Source: Sphingomicrobium clamense (lineage in GTDB: Bacteria > Pseudomonadota > Alphaproteobacteria > Sphingomonadales > Sphingomonadaceae). Taken from it: a stretch of DNA of 64,000 bases. Below, in pieces: positions 29,989 through 41,644 of this stretch. The stretch covers positions 1,782,001-1,846,000 of the forward strand of contig NZ_JAHVAH010000001.1 in the NCBI RefSeq assembly GCF_019264355.1. The letters run 5' to 3'. A program made the position numbers and the translations under genes. Each line of letters starts with the position of its first letter. Within the stretch, counting starts at the first letter, position 1. Under the pieces are notes generated by a model. The model ran no database searches. It saw only the letters and a list, made by a program, of their open reading frames with translations, and was not told where the DNA came from.

Positions 29989-30891
29989 GTGAATAGTTTC
30001 AACCGATTAAAGCTATCCGTACTTATGACTGCGATGGTCATCCCGGCCACTGCGGTCTCCGCCCAGGACGTCGAGGGCATGGACCCGATCACGATCAATG
30101 GTGAATTGCCGGCGACCTTGGAAGGGCTGCCCGAAGGCCCTGAAGTCGAGGGTTTCATCGCTGCACGCGGCGGCGGGCAGCTAGCAATCACGGGCGAAAA
30201 CGGTGCCAACACGACTGTTCTCGTCGCGCCGGCCACCGAAATCCGGTCAAAAGGCGGTTTCCTCGGGCTCGACAAAGACAGGTTGACTGCGGACTCGCTG
30301 CTCAACGGGCTGCCGGTCAAGGTCAAGACGGTACAATGGGGCGGCGGTCTGATCGCGACCCGCGTCAAGCTTTCGAACAAGGATCTCGAGACCGCCGCGA
30401 TGATCCGTAACGGAACCGCGCAGCGCTTTGGCGAGCATGATACCGCCATTGCCGAAAACGCGGCAGCGACCGAGGCCCTTCGCGGCCGTTTTGGCGACAT
30501 CGACCAGTACAACATCAAAGCCACGACCGACGTCTATTTCGACACGGCCAAGTGGGCCATTTCGCCGGAACATCAAACCCAGCTCTGCGCTGCGGCGGCC
30601 GAGGCCGAGGCGATCGACAATGCGCTCTTGCTGGTCGTCGGCTATACCGATTCGGTCGGTAGCGAGGACTATAACCAGGTGCTGAGCGAGAAGCGTGCCG
30701 GCAAGGTCGTCAACCACTTGCAACAGAAGTGCGGCTGGGCGCCGTGGCGCATGCTGACCCCGACCGGAATGGCCGAAGCCGACCCGGCCGCGGATAATTC
30801 GACCGAGCAGGGCAAGGCCCTGAACCGTCGTGTCGCGGTCAATATCCTCGTCAGCAAGGCCGTCGACAGCATCGATCATCCGGGCGGGTAA
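29989..30891 (+). CDS. OmpA-family outer membrane protein
   Basis: 300 residues from a GTG with AAGGAG just before it. A signal peptide (LSVLMTAMVIPATAVSAQ) is followed by a DUF5666-like beta domain of about residues 45-130 (GFIAARGGGQLAITGENGAN). Then comes a C-terminal OmpA domain with VYFDTAKWAISPEHQTQL, LLVVGYTDSVGSEDYNQVLSEKRA and GKALNRRVAVNI. The OmpA domain binds peptidoglycan. No 8-stranded barrel is obvious before it, so it may be periplasmic. Four codons before the stop lies DHPGG. Single-gene unit. Confidence 0.85.
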   Translation: MNSFNRLKLSVLMTAMVIPATAVSAQDVEGMDPITINGELPATLEGLPEGPEVEGFIAARGGGQLAITGENGANTTVLVAPATEIRSKGGFLGLDKDRLTADSLLNGLPVKVKTVQWGGGLIATRVKLSNKDLETAAMIRNGTAQRFGEHDTAIAENAAATEALRGRFGDIDQYNIKATTDVYFDTAKWAISPEHQTQLCAAAAEAEAIDNALLLVVGYTDSVGSEDYNQVLSEKRAGKVVNHLQQKCGWAPWRMLTPTGMAEADPAADNSTEQGKALNRRVAVNILVSKAVDSIDHPGG

Positions 30892-30909
30892 CGTCGGGAC
30901 GGTTCCCGG

Positions 30910-30935
30910 TGGCACCCGGCATATATCAGGTGCCA
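30910..30935. other. Hairpin after the OmpA-family gene
   Basis: TGGCACC and GGTGCCA (30910-30916, 30929-30935) can form a seven-pair stem with a 12-base loop 18 bases after the stop. There is no T run, so it is only a weak terminator candidate. Confidence 0.35.
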
Positions 30936-31045
30936 TCGGATCGTCTCCTCCACGTATGAGCGAGGCGATCGTTAAAGCGTCGCTTCGGGCTTCACAGGGA
31001 CGGCGGGGCCGCTATGGTCTCGCCGTTCTTGTATCCGGAGGTCTC

Positions 31046-32695
<1,650 letters not shown>

Positions 32696-32706
32696 GTGGG
32701 CGAGCC

Positions 32707-33336
32707 ATGTCGATCATTTTCTACACCAACCCGATGAGCCGCGGGCAGATTGCGCGCTGGGCGCTGCACGAGGCGGGCGCGGAATATGAGCAGCGCATCG
32801 TCGGCTATGGCGAGGAAATGAAGGGCGACTATGCCCGCGACGTGAACCCGATGGGCAAGGTGCCCGCGCTCCAGCATATCGGCCAGGTCGTCACCGAATG
32901 CGCGGCCATCTGCCATTATCTCGCGGAGACTCACCCCGAAGCCGGATTGCTCCCGAACGATCAAGAGAAAGCCGACTATTTCCGCTGGCTCTTCTATGCT
33001 GCCGGTCCGCTCGAACAGGCGATCAGCAACAAGGCGCTGGGGTTCGAGATACCCGACGACCCGTCCAAGCGCGGGACGGTCGGATACGGCCATTACGACC
33101 TCGTCGTCGACGTGCTCGAAAAGAAGTTTGCCAACAGCGACTATGTCTGCGGCGACCGCTTTACGATGGCGGATGTCTATGTCGGGTCGCACGTGACGTG
33201 GGGCATGCAGTTCGGTTCGCTGCCCGAGCGTGACAGCTTCCACGCCTACGCGTCGCGGCTGACGGGGCGCGAGGCCTACAAGGCCGCCAAAGCGATCGAC
33301 ACCAAGCTGATTGAAGAAGCGCAGGCGCAGGGCTGA
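32707..33336 (+). CDS. Glutathione S-transferase
   Basis: 209 residues. The N-terminal thioredoxin-like domain opens SIIFYTNPMSRGQIARWALH and has a NPMGKVPALQ turn with the cis-proline, followed by ECAAICHYLAETHPEAGL. The helical C-domain contains FTMADVYVGSHVTWG with the conserved Asp cap. The catalytic residue near Tyr5 or Ser10 cannot be assigned with certainty. Co-directional with the M28 peptidase gene, so probably co-transcribed with it. Confidence 0.92.
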   Translation: MSIIFYTNPMSRGQIARWALHEAGAEYEQRIVGYGEEMKGDYARDVNPMGKVPALQHIGQVVTECAAICHYLAETHPEAGLLPNDQEKADYFRWLFYAAGPLEQAISNKALGFEIPDDPSKRGTVGYGHYDLVVDVLEKKFANSDYVCGDRFTMADVYVGSHVTWGMQFGSLPERDSFHAYASRLTGREAYKAAKAIDTKLIEEAQAQG

Positions 33337-33418
33337 CCGCCGCTGGTCGAAAGCGCTCTTGCCAGCCGGAGCGGATCGCGTTCATCTTCCCTGCCGACCG
33401 CATGAACAGGGGGACAGA

Positions 33419-35161
33419 ATGAGCGAGACGACAGGCAAAGAGCGCGACTGGATGCCATGGGCGATCATCACCCTCCTCGCCGCGGTCTTCCTCGCGCTGT
33501 TCCTGACCAAACCGACACCGCCCGCCCCGCTCGACGAGGGCACCGAGGCGTCGGGACGCTTGCTGAGCGAGGACCAGCAGTCGGTACGCTTCACCCACGC
33601 CGATCTCAGCTTCGACATCGATCCAAAAGCGAAGGCGATTGCGGCACGCGCCGTCCATCGCCTCGACGTGACCCGGCCCATCGAAAATTTCCAGGTCGAC
33701 CTCGACCCACGCTACGATATCACCGAATTCACGGTGAACGGCACCACCGTCACCGATTATGTGCATGAAGACGGGCAGCTTCGCTTCGCGCTTCCCGAAC
33801 GGCTCGACGTCGGCGACACGCTCGAAATCGCGATTGCCTATGAAGGCAAGCCGCACGTCGCCCGCCGCGCTCCGTGGGATGGGGGCTTCGTCTGGTCCTC
33901 GCACAACGGCAAGCCGTGGATCGCAACCGCGGTCCAGGGTGAAGGCTGCGACCTTTTCTGGCCCTGTTACGACAATCCCATGTCGGAGTTCGAGACGGTC
34001 GAGCTGCACATTACCGTCCCCGAAGGCCTGAGCGCGCCCGCCAACGGCGTGCTGCAGGGCATTGACGAAAATGACGACGGAACGGTTACCTGGCATTGGA
34101 AATCCAACCAGGTGAACAGTTACAACGTCGCGCTCAATGTCGGGCCATACGAGGAGCTGCGCGGCAGCTACGACAGCCGCTACGGCAACACGATCCCGCT
34201 CCATTTCTGGTATCTCGAAGGCAACAAGGAGAAAGCGGAAGAGCTGTTCGCCGAATGGCCCGACGTCATCGATTTCTTCGAAAGCCAGGTCGGCCCCTAT
34301 CCCTTCGCCGACGAAAAGCTCGCCGCGGTCGAGACTCCGCATCTCGGCATGGAGCACCAGACGATCAACGCCTACGGCAACCACTACACCAAGACGCCCG
34401 AGGGCTATGACTGGCTGTTCCATCACGAGCTGGCGCACGAATGGTTCGGCAACCAGGTCAGCAACCGCAACTGGGACGAAATGTGGATCCACGAAGGCTT
34501 CGGCGCCTACATGCAGCCTTATTACCTGCGTTGGCGCGATGGTGAGATGGCCTATCTGAAGGCCATGTCGAACCAGCGCAGCGGCCTGCTCAACCGCGCG
34601 CCGATCGTCTCGAACAGCCCCAAAATCGAGCATGAAGTCTACGAAATCGACAAGGGGGGTCCCGCAAGCGATATCTACGCCAAAGGAAGCTGGGTCCTCC
34701 ACACGCTTCGCGAGCTGATCGGCGACGAGGCCTTCAACATGGCGACCCGCCGCCTCGTCTACGGACGCCCCGACCCTCAGCCCGGCAATTTCAAGCCGCG
34801 TTTCGGCACTAGCGCCGAATTCCAGCAATTTGCGGAAGAGGAATCGGGCCGCGATCTCGATTGGTTCTTCGACGTCTATCTCTACGGCGCGGCGCTGCCC
34901 GAACTCGTCACCGAGCGTGACGGCAACCAGCTGACCGTGTCGTGGAAAGTGCCGGGCGACATCGCTTTCCCGATGCCTGTCGACATCACCGTGGATGGCG
35001 CGCCGCAAACGCTCGCGATGACGGGGGGAAGCGAGACGATCACGCTGCCCGATCCACGTGCTCGCGTCGTGCTCGATCCACGGCAGCGCATCCTGAAAGT
35101 GTCGAAGGCGATCGATCGCTACCAGGAATGGCAGCGCGGATCGGCGCGTCCGATCGGCTGA
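33419..35161 (+). CDS. M1-family aminopeptidase, membrane-anchored
   Basis: 580 residues from ATG 33419, preceded by AGGGGG. An N-terminal helix (PWAIITLLAAVFLALFLT) should anchor it to the inner membrane with the enzyme in the periplasm. The beta domain is followed by the exopeptidase motif AVETPHLGMEHQTINAYG and the zinc motif HELAHEWFGN (about residues 336-345) with the third ligand in WIHEGFGAY. It is shorter than E. coli PepN. The third of a run of exported peptidases, with the M28 enzyme upstream and an aspartyl protease convergent downstream. Confidence 0.95.
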   Translation: MSETTGKERDWMPWAIITLLAAVFLALFLTKPTPPAPLDEGTEASGRLLSEDQQSVRFTHADLSFDIDPKAKAIAARAVHRLDVTRPIENFQVDLDPRYDITEFTVNGTTVTDYVHEDGQLRFALPERLDVGDTLEIAIAYEGKPHVARRAPWDGGFVWSSHNGKPWIATAVQGEGCDLFWPCYDNPMSEFETVELHITVPEGLSAPANGVLQGIDENDDGTVTWHWKSNQVNSYNVALNVGPYEELRGSYDSRYGNTIPLHFWYLEGNKEKAEELFAEWPDVIDFFESQVGPYPFADEKLAAVETPHLGMEHQTINAYGNHYTKTPEGYDWLFHHELAHEWFGNQVSNRNWDEMWIHEGFGAYMQPYYLRWRDGEMAYLKAMSNQRSGLLNRAPIVSNSPKIEHEVYEIDKGGPASDIYAKGSWVLHTLRELIGDEAFNMATRRLVYGRPDPQPGNFKPRFGTSAEFQQFAEEESGRDLDWFFDVYLYGAALPELVTERDGNQLTVSWKVPGDIAFPMPVDITVDGAPQTLAMTGGSETITLPDPRARVVLDPRQRILKVSKAIDRYQEWQRGSARPIG

Positions 35162-35164
35162 TTG

Positions 35165-36241
35165 TTATTGCGGCGGCGACGGCGATCGCTCGGTCGCGAC
35201 ACGCTCGCGGTTGCGCTTCTGCTCCTGCTCGATGAACCATGTCGAGCGTGAGTTGAAACCCGGCACGTCGCGCGCCTTGAACAGCGCCTGCTTGCTGGCG
35301 AAATCGATCTCGAGCTGCTGGAAGGCGCGCATCGCCTCCATCCCGAAATAGAGAACCGGCTCGTCGGCATAGCCAAGGTAGGAAAAGGACGTCGACTGGA
35401 CGAAGGCGACCGGCATGCGCGCGATGGTAAAGCCGTCGACGTCGACATTGCGCACGACCCCCATCTCGACCGGCACCAATTGCCCCGTGAATGTCAGCAT
35501 CACGCCCTCTGTAAGGACGTCTAGCTTGCCGCGTCGGCGCAATTCGTCGCGCAATGCATAATTGCCCACCGAAACCGCGCTGCCCGTGTCGATGATCAGG
35601 TCGACGTTGAGCCGGTCGATCTTCGCATTCGAGATGATCATGCGCCCGTCGCGCTCGTCGAGCGCCACCGCGATCTCACGATTGCCGGCCGACTGGCGCT
35701 TGCCCGTACTCGGTCGCATTCGCATTTGCTGGTTGGCAAAGTCGAAGGTGACGATCTTGTCCTGGAGACTGTCGATCCCGAGAACACCGTCTGCCCCGAT
35801 AGCCCGACGTCCGAAGGTCAGCAATTCCATGCTCCGATGCTGGCTATCGGTGAGGGCAATGGTCGGGGCAACGACTGCAGGGACGATCGTCGTCCCGGCG
35901 AAACTGACAACCTTTTTCCGGCCCGTTTCGCGCAACCCCATTTCATCCGCCACTTCCTGCGAAATGGCGCTGCGCTCCGCGCCCGTGTCGATCATGAATT
36001 TAAGGTCGTCGCGTCCTCCCATCGAAACGGGAAGCGTCATTCGATCGTGCCGCTCGAATTCGAACAGGATGAGCTGCTCTTCGACATCCGCAGCAAGGCT
36101 GCGATCGGCCCTAGCCGACGTCGGTTGATTGGATTGGGGGACGCCGCCGAGGGGGATGGAACCGGCCAAATCCTGGGCCGAAGCAGCGGAAGGAACCCCC
36201 ATCATGCTCCCCATCAACAGGGTGATCATGAGTCGCGTCAT
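35165..36241 (-). CDS. Exported aspartyl protease (retropepsin-like, two lobes)
   Basis: 358 residues from ATG 36241 with GAGGAGG before it. A signal peptide (MITLLMGSMMGVPSAASAQ) precedes two lobes, each with the catalytic triad: FMIDTGAERSAIS (Asp85) and LIIDTGSAVSVGN (Asp218). Paired D-T-G motifs and an ADGVLGIDSLQDK strand fit pepsin-like bilobal enzymes of about this size. The substrate is unknown and the protein is presumably periplasmic. Its end nearly touches the M1 peptidase end, so the two are convergent. Confidence 0.85.
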   Translation of the reverse strand: MTRLMITLLMGSMMGVPSAASAQDLAGSIPLGGVPQSNQPTSARADRSLAADVEEQLILFEFERHDRMTLPVSMGGRDDLKFMIDTGAERSAISQEVADEMGLRETGRKKVVSFAGTTIVPAVVAPTIALTDSQHRSMELLTFGRRAIGADGVLGIDSLQDKIVTFDFANQQMRMRPSTGKRQSAGNREIAVALDERDGRMIISNAKIDRLNVDLIIDTGSAVSVGNYALRDELRRRGKLDVLTEGVMLTFTGQLVPVEMGVVRNVDVDGFTIARMPVAFVQSTSFSYLGYADEPVLYFGMEAMRAFQQLEIDFASKQALFKARDVPGFNSRSTWFIEQEQKRNRERVATERSPSPPQ

Positions 36242-36332
36242 GGCGGGCCTCCTCTCGGTGCGTGTCGTTCTCTTATCCGTTCTTGCAGCCTGAATTGTTA
36301 CGCAATTTCGACGAACCGGTCGGTGGAAGGCA

Positions 36333-36368
36333 CAAAAAAGAAGGGCCGGTACCGACAGTACCGACCCT
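36333..36368 (-). terminator. Rho-independent terminator of the Bax1-like gene
   Basis: An 11-base inverted repeat (36342-36352 and 36358-36368, one wobble pair, five-base loop) is followed on the minus strand by TTCTTTTTT. It lies about 30 bases after the stop of the Bax1-like gene. Confidence 0.88.
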
Positions 36369-36399
36369 CCATCATCCAAGCTTTCGCCAGGATTAATCG

Positions 36400-37146
36400 C
36401 TATTCGCGTCCACCCATGAAGCTGAGCAGGAACTGGAACATGTTGATGAAGTCCAGATACAGGTTCAGCGCACCCATGATGATCGCGCGGCTCATCAGGT
36501 CGCTGCTATGCGCGACATGGCGATAGATGCTCTTGATCTTCTGCGTGTCGTAGGCGGTGAGGCCGGCGAAGATCAGCACGCCGATCGCCGAAATGGCGAG
36601 GCTCATCGCGCCCGACTGGAACACGAACGCGTTGAGCAGCATCGCGATGATGAGGCCGACGACACCCATGATCAGGAAGGTGCCCCAACCGCTGAGGTCC
36701 TTCTTGGTCGTGTAGCCCCACAGGCTGAGGCCCATGAAGGCCGCCGCGACTGCGAAGAAAGTCTGGGCAATCGACACGCCGGTATAGACCAGGAAAATGG
36801 TGCTCATCGAGAGACCCATCAGCGTGGCGAAGCCCCAGAAAAGCATGTGGAGCGTACCGGTCGACATGCGGTTCTGCCCAAAGCTCATGGCGATGATGAT
36901 CGCAAGCGGCGACAAGATGATCACCCACGGTAGGATGCCGCCGCCCAGGAACACCTGCGCGGCCATGCCCGAGCTGTAGAAGAGCAGCGCGACGATGCCG
37001 GTGAGCAGGACGCCCGATGCCATGTAATTATAGACGCTGAGCATATATTTGCGCAGCCCCGCATCGCGCGCGGCGCGCGGTACGCCGACCGAAACGGTAG
37101 GGTCGAAACCGCCCGTCTGGGTGCGCTCGTCAAACTGGTTAGCCAT
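36400..37146 (-). CDS. Bax inhibitor-1 / YccA-YbhL family membrane protein
   Basis: 248 residues with about seven hydrophobic helices. Family marks are YNYMASGVLLTGIVALLFYS, ISAIGVLIFAGLTAYDTQKI and NLYLDFINMFQFLLSFMGGR. Homologues are inner-membrane proteins; the bacterial YetJ member conducts calcium, and the E. coli members affect FtsH. The start follows GGAGAG. It is a single-gene unit closed by a strong terminator and divergent from uvrA across about 250 bases. Confidence 0.95.
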   Translation of the reverse strand: MANQFDERTQTGGFDPTVSVGVPRAARDAGLRKYMLSVYNYMASGVLLTGIVALLFYSSGMAAQVFLGGGILPWVIILSPLAIIIAMSFGQNRMSTGTLHMLFWGFATLMGLSMSTIFLVYTGVSIAQTFFAVAAAFMGLSLWGYTTKKDLSGWGTFLIMGVVGLIIAMLLNAFVFQSGAMSLAISAIGVLIFAGLTAYDTQKIKSIYRHVAHSSDLMSRAIIMGALNLYLDFINMFQFLLSFMGGRE

Positions 37147-37373
37147 TCTCTCTCCTTCGCCCGAGGGCGTAAAAAACGCTGTTGTCGAGGGACAATATCG
37201 GTCTGATCGGCGCGAATTTCAAGAAAGATCGGAGGGCGGGTCGCAGCGGGTCGGACGGAGGCGAACGGGGCGCTGCAGACTTTGGCCGGTCTTGAATGAC
37301 CTCGTGGGGACCCCCAATTGGCCTGACACGTTCATTTCCCACACTTCTTAGCTGCGCGCATCTTGCACGCTGC

Positions 37374-37388
37374 GAACAAATATGGAAC
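37374..37388 (+). promoter_or_regulatory. LexA (SOS) box before uvrA
   Basis: GAAC-AAATATG-GAAC is a perfect match to the alphaproteobacterial LexA site GAAC-N7-GAAC, lying 12 bases before the chosen uvrA start. It covers the ATG at 37382, which argues against that codon as the start. SOS induction of uvrA follows. Confidence 0.85.
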
Positions 37389-37399
37389 AAATAGGTCCG

Positions 37400-40324
37400 A
37401 TGCTGACCAATATCTCCGTCCGCGGCGCGCGCGAGCACAACCTCAAGGGTGTCGACATCGACATCCCGCGCGAGAGCCTGACCGTCATCACCGGCTTGTC
37501 GGGGAGCGGCAAGTCCTCGCTCGCCTTCGACACGATCTATGCCGAGGGGCAGCGACGTTACGTCGAGAGCCTGTCGGCCTATGCGCGCCAGTTCCTCGAA
37601 ATGATGCAGAAGCCCGACGTCGAGCATATCGACGGGCTCTCCCCCGCCATCTCGATCGAGCAGAAAACGACGAGCAAGAATCCGCGCTCGACCGTCGCGA
37701 CGGTTACCGAGATTTACGACTACATGCGCCTGCTGTGGGCGCGCGTCGGTGTCCCCTATTCGCCCGCGACGGGCGCGCCGATCGAAGCGCAGCAGGTCAG
37801 CCAGATGGTCGACCGCACGATGACGCTGCCCGCCAAATCGCGCCACCTGCTGCTTGCGCCCGTGATCCGCGGGCGCAAAGGCGAATATAAGAAGGAAATT
37901 GCCGACTGGCAGAAGCAGGGCTTCACGCGCATCCGCATCGACGGTGAGGTCTATCCGATCGAAGACGCGCCCGCGCTCGACAAGAAATACAAGCACGATA
38001 TCGAGATCGTCGTCGATCGTATCGCGATCAAGGAAGGCATTGAGGCTCGCCTCGCCGACAGCTTCGAAACCGCGCTGAAGCTTTCGGGTGGTCTTGCCTA
38101 TCTCGATCCGGTCGATCCGCCCGAGGATGCGGCTACCGGCTCGGGCATGAAGCTCGACAATGCGCCTCCGGGTCGCCTCGTCTTCTCGCAGAAATTCGCC
38201 TGCCCCATCTCGGGCTTCACGATCGAGGAAATCGAGCCGCGTCTCTTTTCGTTCAATGCGCCGCAGGGTGCGTGCCCGGCCTGTGACGGGCTGGGACAGC
38301 GAATGGAGTTCGACGAGGATCTCGTCGTTCCCAATCACAGCCTATCGATCAAGAAGGGTGCGGTCGTGCCATGGGCGAAGAGCCAGCCGCCCTCGCCTTA
38401 CTATATGCAGGTGCTGGGAAGCCTGGCGCGTGCCTACGGGTTCAGCCTCGACAAGCCCTGGATCGACCTAGACGAGGAAGCCAAGCGGGTGATCCTCTAC
38501 GGCACCAAGGGCAAGCCCGTCGTGCTCCGCTTCGTCGACGGCAAGAAAAGCTACGAAGTGAAGAAGCCCTTCGAGGGTGTCATCGGCAATCTCGAACGGC
38601 GGATGCGCACGACCGAGAGCGCCTGGATGCGCGAGGAGCTGGAGAAGTATCAGGCAGCACACGACTGCGAGAGCTGTGGCGGCGCACGCCTCAAGCCCGA
38701 GGCGCTATCGGTGAAGATCGCCGGCGAGGATATCAGCCAGTCGGCCCGCCGGTCGGTCGCCGATGCGCGTGACTGGTTCCTGAGCGTAGAGGACAAGCTG
38801 ACTGCGCAGCAGCAGGACATCGCGCGCGCGATCCTCAAGGAGATCAACGAACGGCTCGGTTTCCTTCATAATGTCGGGCTCGACTATCTCAATCTCGACC
38901 GCAAGAGCGGCACGCTATCGGGTGGTGAAAGCCAGCGCATCCGCCTCGCCAGCCAGATCGGCTCGGGCCTTTCGGGTGTGCTATATGTGCTCGACGAACC
39001 CAGCATCGGGCTGCATCAGAAGGATAATGACCGATTGCTGGAGACGCTCAAACGGCTGAAGTCGCTCGGCAACACCGTGCTTGTCGTCGAACATGACGAA
39101 GATGCCATCCGCACGGCCGACCATGTGATCGATATGGGTCCAGGTGCGGGCGTGCGTGGGGGCGAAGTAGTATGTGCAGGCACCCTCAATGAGATACTCA
39201 GCTGCGAAGAGAGCCTGACCGCAGATTATCTGTCGGGCCGTCGCGAAATTGCGGTCCCGGCCAAGCGGCGTAAGGGCTCGGGCAATAAGCTGACCGTTCA
39301 CGGTGCCACGGCAAACAATCTTCAGAAAGTCACCGCGTCGATCCCGCTCGGCACGTTCACCTGCGTCACCGGCGTGTCAGGCTCGGGCAAGTCGAGCTTC
39401 ACGATCGACACGCTCTATGCCGCCGCCGCGCGTTCGCTGAATGGCGCGCGCATCCTCTCCGGCAAGCATGACAAGATCACCGGGCTCAATCATCTCGACA
39501 AGGTCATCGATATCGACCAGTCACCGATCGGTCGTACGCCGCGTTCGAACCCTGCGACCTATACCGGTGCGTTCACCCAGATCCGCGACTGGTTCGCCGG
39601 CCTTCCCGAAAGCCGTGCTCGCGGATACAAGCCGGGACGCTTCAGCTTCAACGTGAAGGGCGGACGTTGTGAGGCGTGCAAGGGCGACGGTCTTCTCAAG
39701 ATCGAAATGCACTTCCTTCCCGACGTGTACGTCACCTGTGACGTCTGTCACGGCAAGCGGTACAATCGCGAAACGCTGGAAGTGAAGTTCAAAGGCAAGT
39801 CCATCGCCGACGTCTTGGATATGACGGTCGAGGACGCCGTGGAATTCTTCAAGGCCGTGCCCAGCATTCGTGACAAGATGGAGATGCTGCGCCGCGTCGG
39901 TCTCGGCTATATCAAGGTCGGCCAGCAGGCGACCACCCTATCCGGCGGCGAAGCGCAGCGCGTCAAGCTCGCCAAGGAGCTTTCCAAACGCGCAACCGGT
40001 CGCACTCTCTATATCCTCGACGAGCCGACGACGGGACTGCATTTCGAAGACGTGCGAAAGCTCCTCGAAGTCCTCCACGCTCTGGTCGAGCAGGGAAACA
40101 CGGTCGTGGTGATCGAGCATAATCTCGACGTCATCAAGACCGCGGACCACATCCTTGACCTTGGTCCCGGTGGTGGCGTGAACGGAGGAACGGTGGTCGC
40201 CACTGGCACGCCTGAGAAAGTCGCGGAGTGCAAGGAAAGCGCTACCGGCTCCTATCTTGCTCCGATGCTCAAGCGGAAGTCGACGAAGGCTCAAAAGCCT
40301 GCCGAGATGTCACCCGCCAAATAG
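37400..40324 (+). CDS. uvrA: Excinuclease ABC subunit A
   Basis: 974 residues from the ATG at 37400 ([14 protein letters not shown]). UvrA is the damage-recognition ATPase of nucleotide excision repair. It has two ABC modules: Walker [11 protein letters not shown] and signature [12 protein letters not shown] in the first, [10 protein letters not shown] and [12 protein letters not shown] in the second. Zinc modules are [25 protein letters not shown] and CDVCHGKR. It is preceded by a LexA box, so damage-inducible. The stop is adjoined without a gap by the end of the convergent SOD gene. Confidence 0.98.
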   Translation: MLTNISVRGAREHNLKGVDIDIPRESLTVITGLSGSGKSSLAFDTIYAEGQRRYVESLSAYARQFLEMMQKPDVEHIDGLSPAISIEQKTTSKNPRSTVATVTEIYDYMRLLWARVGVPYSPATGAPIEAQQVSQMVDRTMTLPAKSRHLLLAPVIRGRKGEYKKEIADWQKQGFTRIRIDGEVYPIEDAPALDKKYKHDIEIVVDRIAIKEGIEARLADSFETALKLSGGLAYLDPVDPPEDAATGSGMKLDNAPPGRLVFSQKFACPISGFTIEEIEPRLFSFNAPQGACPACDGLGQRMEFDEDLVVPNHSLSIKKGAVVPWAKSQPPSPYYMQVLGSLARAYGFSLDKPWIDLDEEAKRVILYGTKGKPVVLRFVDGKKSYEVKKPFEGVIGNLERRMRTTESAWMREELEKYQAAHDCESCGGARLKPEALSVKIAGEDISQSARRSVADARDWFLSVEDKLTAQQQDIARAILKEINERLGFLHNVGLDYLNLDRKSGTLSGGESQRIRLASQIGSGLSGVLYVLDEPSIGLHQKDNDRLLETLKRLKSLGNTVLVVEHDEDAIRTADHVIDMGPGAGVRGGEVVCAGTLNEILSCEESLTADYLSGRREIAVPAKRRKGSGNKLTVHGATANNLQKVTASIPLGTFTCVTGVSGSGKSSFTIDTLYAAAARSLNGARILSGKHDKITGLNHLDKVIDIDQSPIGRTPRSNPATYTGAFTQIRDWFAGLPESRARGYKPGRFSFNVKGGRCEACKGDGLLKIEMHFLPDVYVTCDVCHGKRYNRETLEVKFKGKSIADVLDMTVEDAVEFFKAVPSIRDKMEMLRRVGLGYIKVGQQATTLSGGEAQRVKLAKELSKRATGRTLYILDEPTTGLHFEDVRKLLEVLHALVEQGNTVVVIEHNLDVIKTADHILDLGPGGGVNGGTVVATGTPEKVAECKESATGSYLAPMLKRKSTKAQKPAEMSPAK

Positions 40325-40882
40325 TCAGCTTTGCGGCGCCGACAGCACTGCGCAGCCTACACGCGCACCGCTATCGCCTGACGGGTCGGTCTGATAGTCG
40401 TCGGGTCCGGCATGGACGACGAGAGCCGTACCATCGTCGTCGGCCATCGTCGGCCCCGTGCCATTGCGCAGCACGCTGACGAGATAGGTCGAACTACCCG
40501 CGCCTTCTGCATCGATGGCTAGGTTCGCGAGATCACCGACATGTGAACCTTGCGGATTGTCCCGACCGTGTTCCTTCGAAGTCGGGTTCCAATGGCCGCC
40601 CGCCGAACTGAAATCGGGTGTCTCGCATAGGCCTGTCTCATGGAGATGGACGCCATGCATTCCTTCGGAGAGACCTCCTTCGATTGAAACACGCAAGGTC
40701 GTCCCATTGGGGTCTTCCGATACCGCTATGGTGCCGATCGCCGAGCCGCTGGCATCGACAATCTCCGCATCATATGGATCGACGAAATCTACAGGAGCTT
40801 GCTCCTTGGATGGCTCCGTTTCGCCACCACAGGCCGTCAGCCCCAAGGCGGCCAGTCCGGTCATCAAATAGTGGATTCGCAT
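40325..40882 (-). CDS. sodC: Cu/Zn superoxide dismutase, lipoprotein
   Basis: 185 residues from ATG 40882. The signal ends LTACGG, giving lipidated Cys18. The SOD core includes GMHGVHLHETGLCETPDFSS, AGGHWNPTSKEHG, HVGDLANL and ALVVHAGPDDYQTDPSGDSG, with the Cu and Zn histidines and the Asp. GARVGCAVL gives the second disulfide Cys. It dismutates superoxide in the periplasm. The upstream ATG nine codons earlier would add charged residues ahead of the signal, so it was not used. Confidence 0.95.
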   Translation of the reverse strand: MRIHYLMTGLAALGLTACGGETEPSKEQAPVDFVDPYDAEIVDASGSAIGTIAVSEDPNGTTLRVSIEGGLSEGMHGVHLHETGLCETPDFSSAGGHWNPTSKEHGRDNPQGSHVGDLANLAIDAEGAGSSTYLVSVLRNGTGPTMADDDGTALVVHAGPDDYQTDPSGDSGARVGCAVLSAPQS

Positions 40883-40933
40883 TTCAGTCTCCCTTTCGGG
40901 AGCCAACACTTCAGCTTAGGCGCGGTTGCGCCA

Positions 40934-41353
40934 TCAATCGAAATGAATTTCAACGCGCCGGTTTTGCGCCTCGCGCACGCCGTCGGCAGTTTCTATCAAG
41001 GGTTCGCCCTCGCCATCCGGCCCGATCGTGACGTGAGATGGCGCGACACCAAGCGCAATTAGGCGATCGCGCACCGCGTCGACCCGACGCTTGGACAGCC
41101 GCTGATTGTAGGCCGAAGCTCCCGCACGATCGGTATGCCCGGTGAGCGTCAACGGCGCGTTTCCTGCAGATCGATAATCCTCGACGACCTGAATCAGGAT
41201 CGCGTCGCCATCACGGTCGATCGCGCTCGAGTCGAACCCGAAGAACACGAAGTAGGGGCCGTACTCGACAGCCGCTTCCGTAGGCTGCGGCGTGCTCGGT
41301 GCCTCTTGCGGCACCGAGAACGTCATCAGCAATGCCATCCACTCGATCATCAT
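40934..41353 (-). CDS. OmpA-family domain protein
   Basis: 139 residues from the ATG pair at 41353, chosen because GGGGAG lies just before it; a GTG six codons upstream lacks one. It opens with a hydrophobic segment (MMIEWMALLMTFSVPQ) serving as a signal. The rest is a single OmpA/MotB domain with FVFFGFDSSAIDRDGDAIL, LTGHTDRAGASAYNQRLSKRR and a closing NRRVEIHF. It should bind peptidoglycan in the periplasm. Same strand as sodC, which lies 50 bases downstream. Confidence 0.85.
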   Translation of the reverse strand: MMIEWMALLMTFSVPQEAPSTPQPTEAAVEYGPYFVFFGFDSSAIDRDGDAILIQVVEDYRSAGNAPLTLTGHTDRAGASAYNQRLSKRRVDAVRDRLIALGVAPSHVTIGPDGEGEPLIETADGVREAQNRRVEIHFD

Positions 41354-41371
41354 TTTGCTCCCCGGTGTCAC

Positions 41372-41644
41372 ACGGGAGACTATGATCGCGTCGGGTCGGA
41401 CGCAACCGATCAGTTCGGCGCGATCATTACAATTGGTTTTATCCCTAAAAATGGCTCGAGCGAATAGTTAGGCGTACGCGTTGAACGATTGTACGCGCGC
41501 TGCGCGGCCAACCTCAAGCCGCCGAGCGTGTCCTGCGATAAGTGTCGCTTTACCAGGCACGCGGTCATAACTCAAATCGTACTCACTAACAGCGTCTTGA
41601 TTATCCATACAGCGTAGCGATGGTGGTTATTCTGCTCACTTCTA
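41372..41644. other. 273-base non-coding stretch, less GC-rich
   Basis: Between the OmpA-domain gene and the histidine kinase end. It holds an inverted repeat GCGTAC/GTACGC (41472-41477, 41491-41496) and AT-rich parts near 41430-41470 and 41590-41650. No RNA gene or coding frame could be supported. Confidence 0.4.

Noticed and set aside
37147-37373. ybhL-type leader RNA before the Bax1-like gene
   Set aside because: Only short stems (such as TTGTC/GACAA) were found, and they do not match the motif as I know it.
37139-38338. 399-codon minus-strand open frame opposite uvrA
   Set aside because: Mirror frame of the uvrA gene; no family features and it would run through the uvrA promoter.
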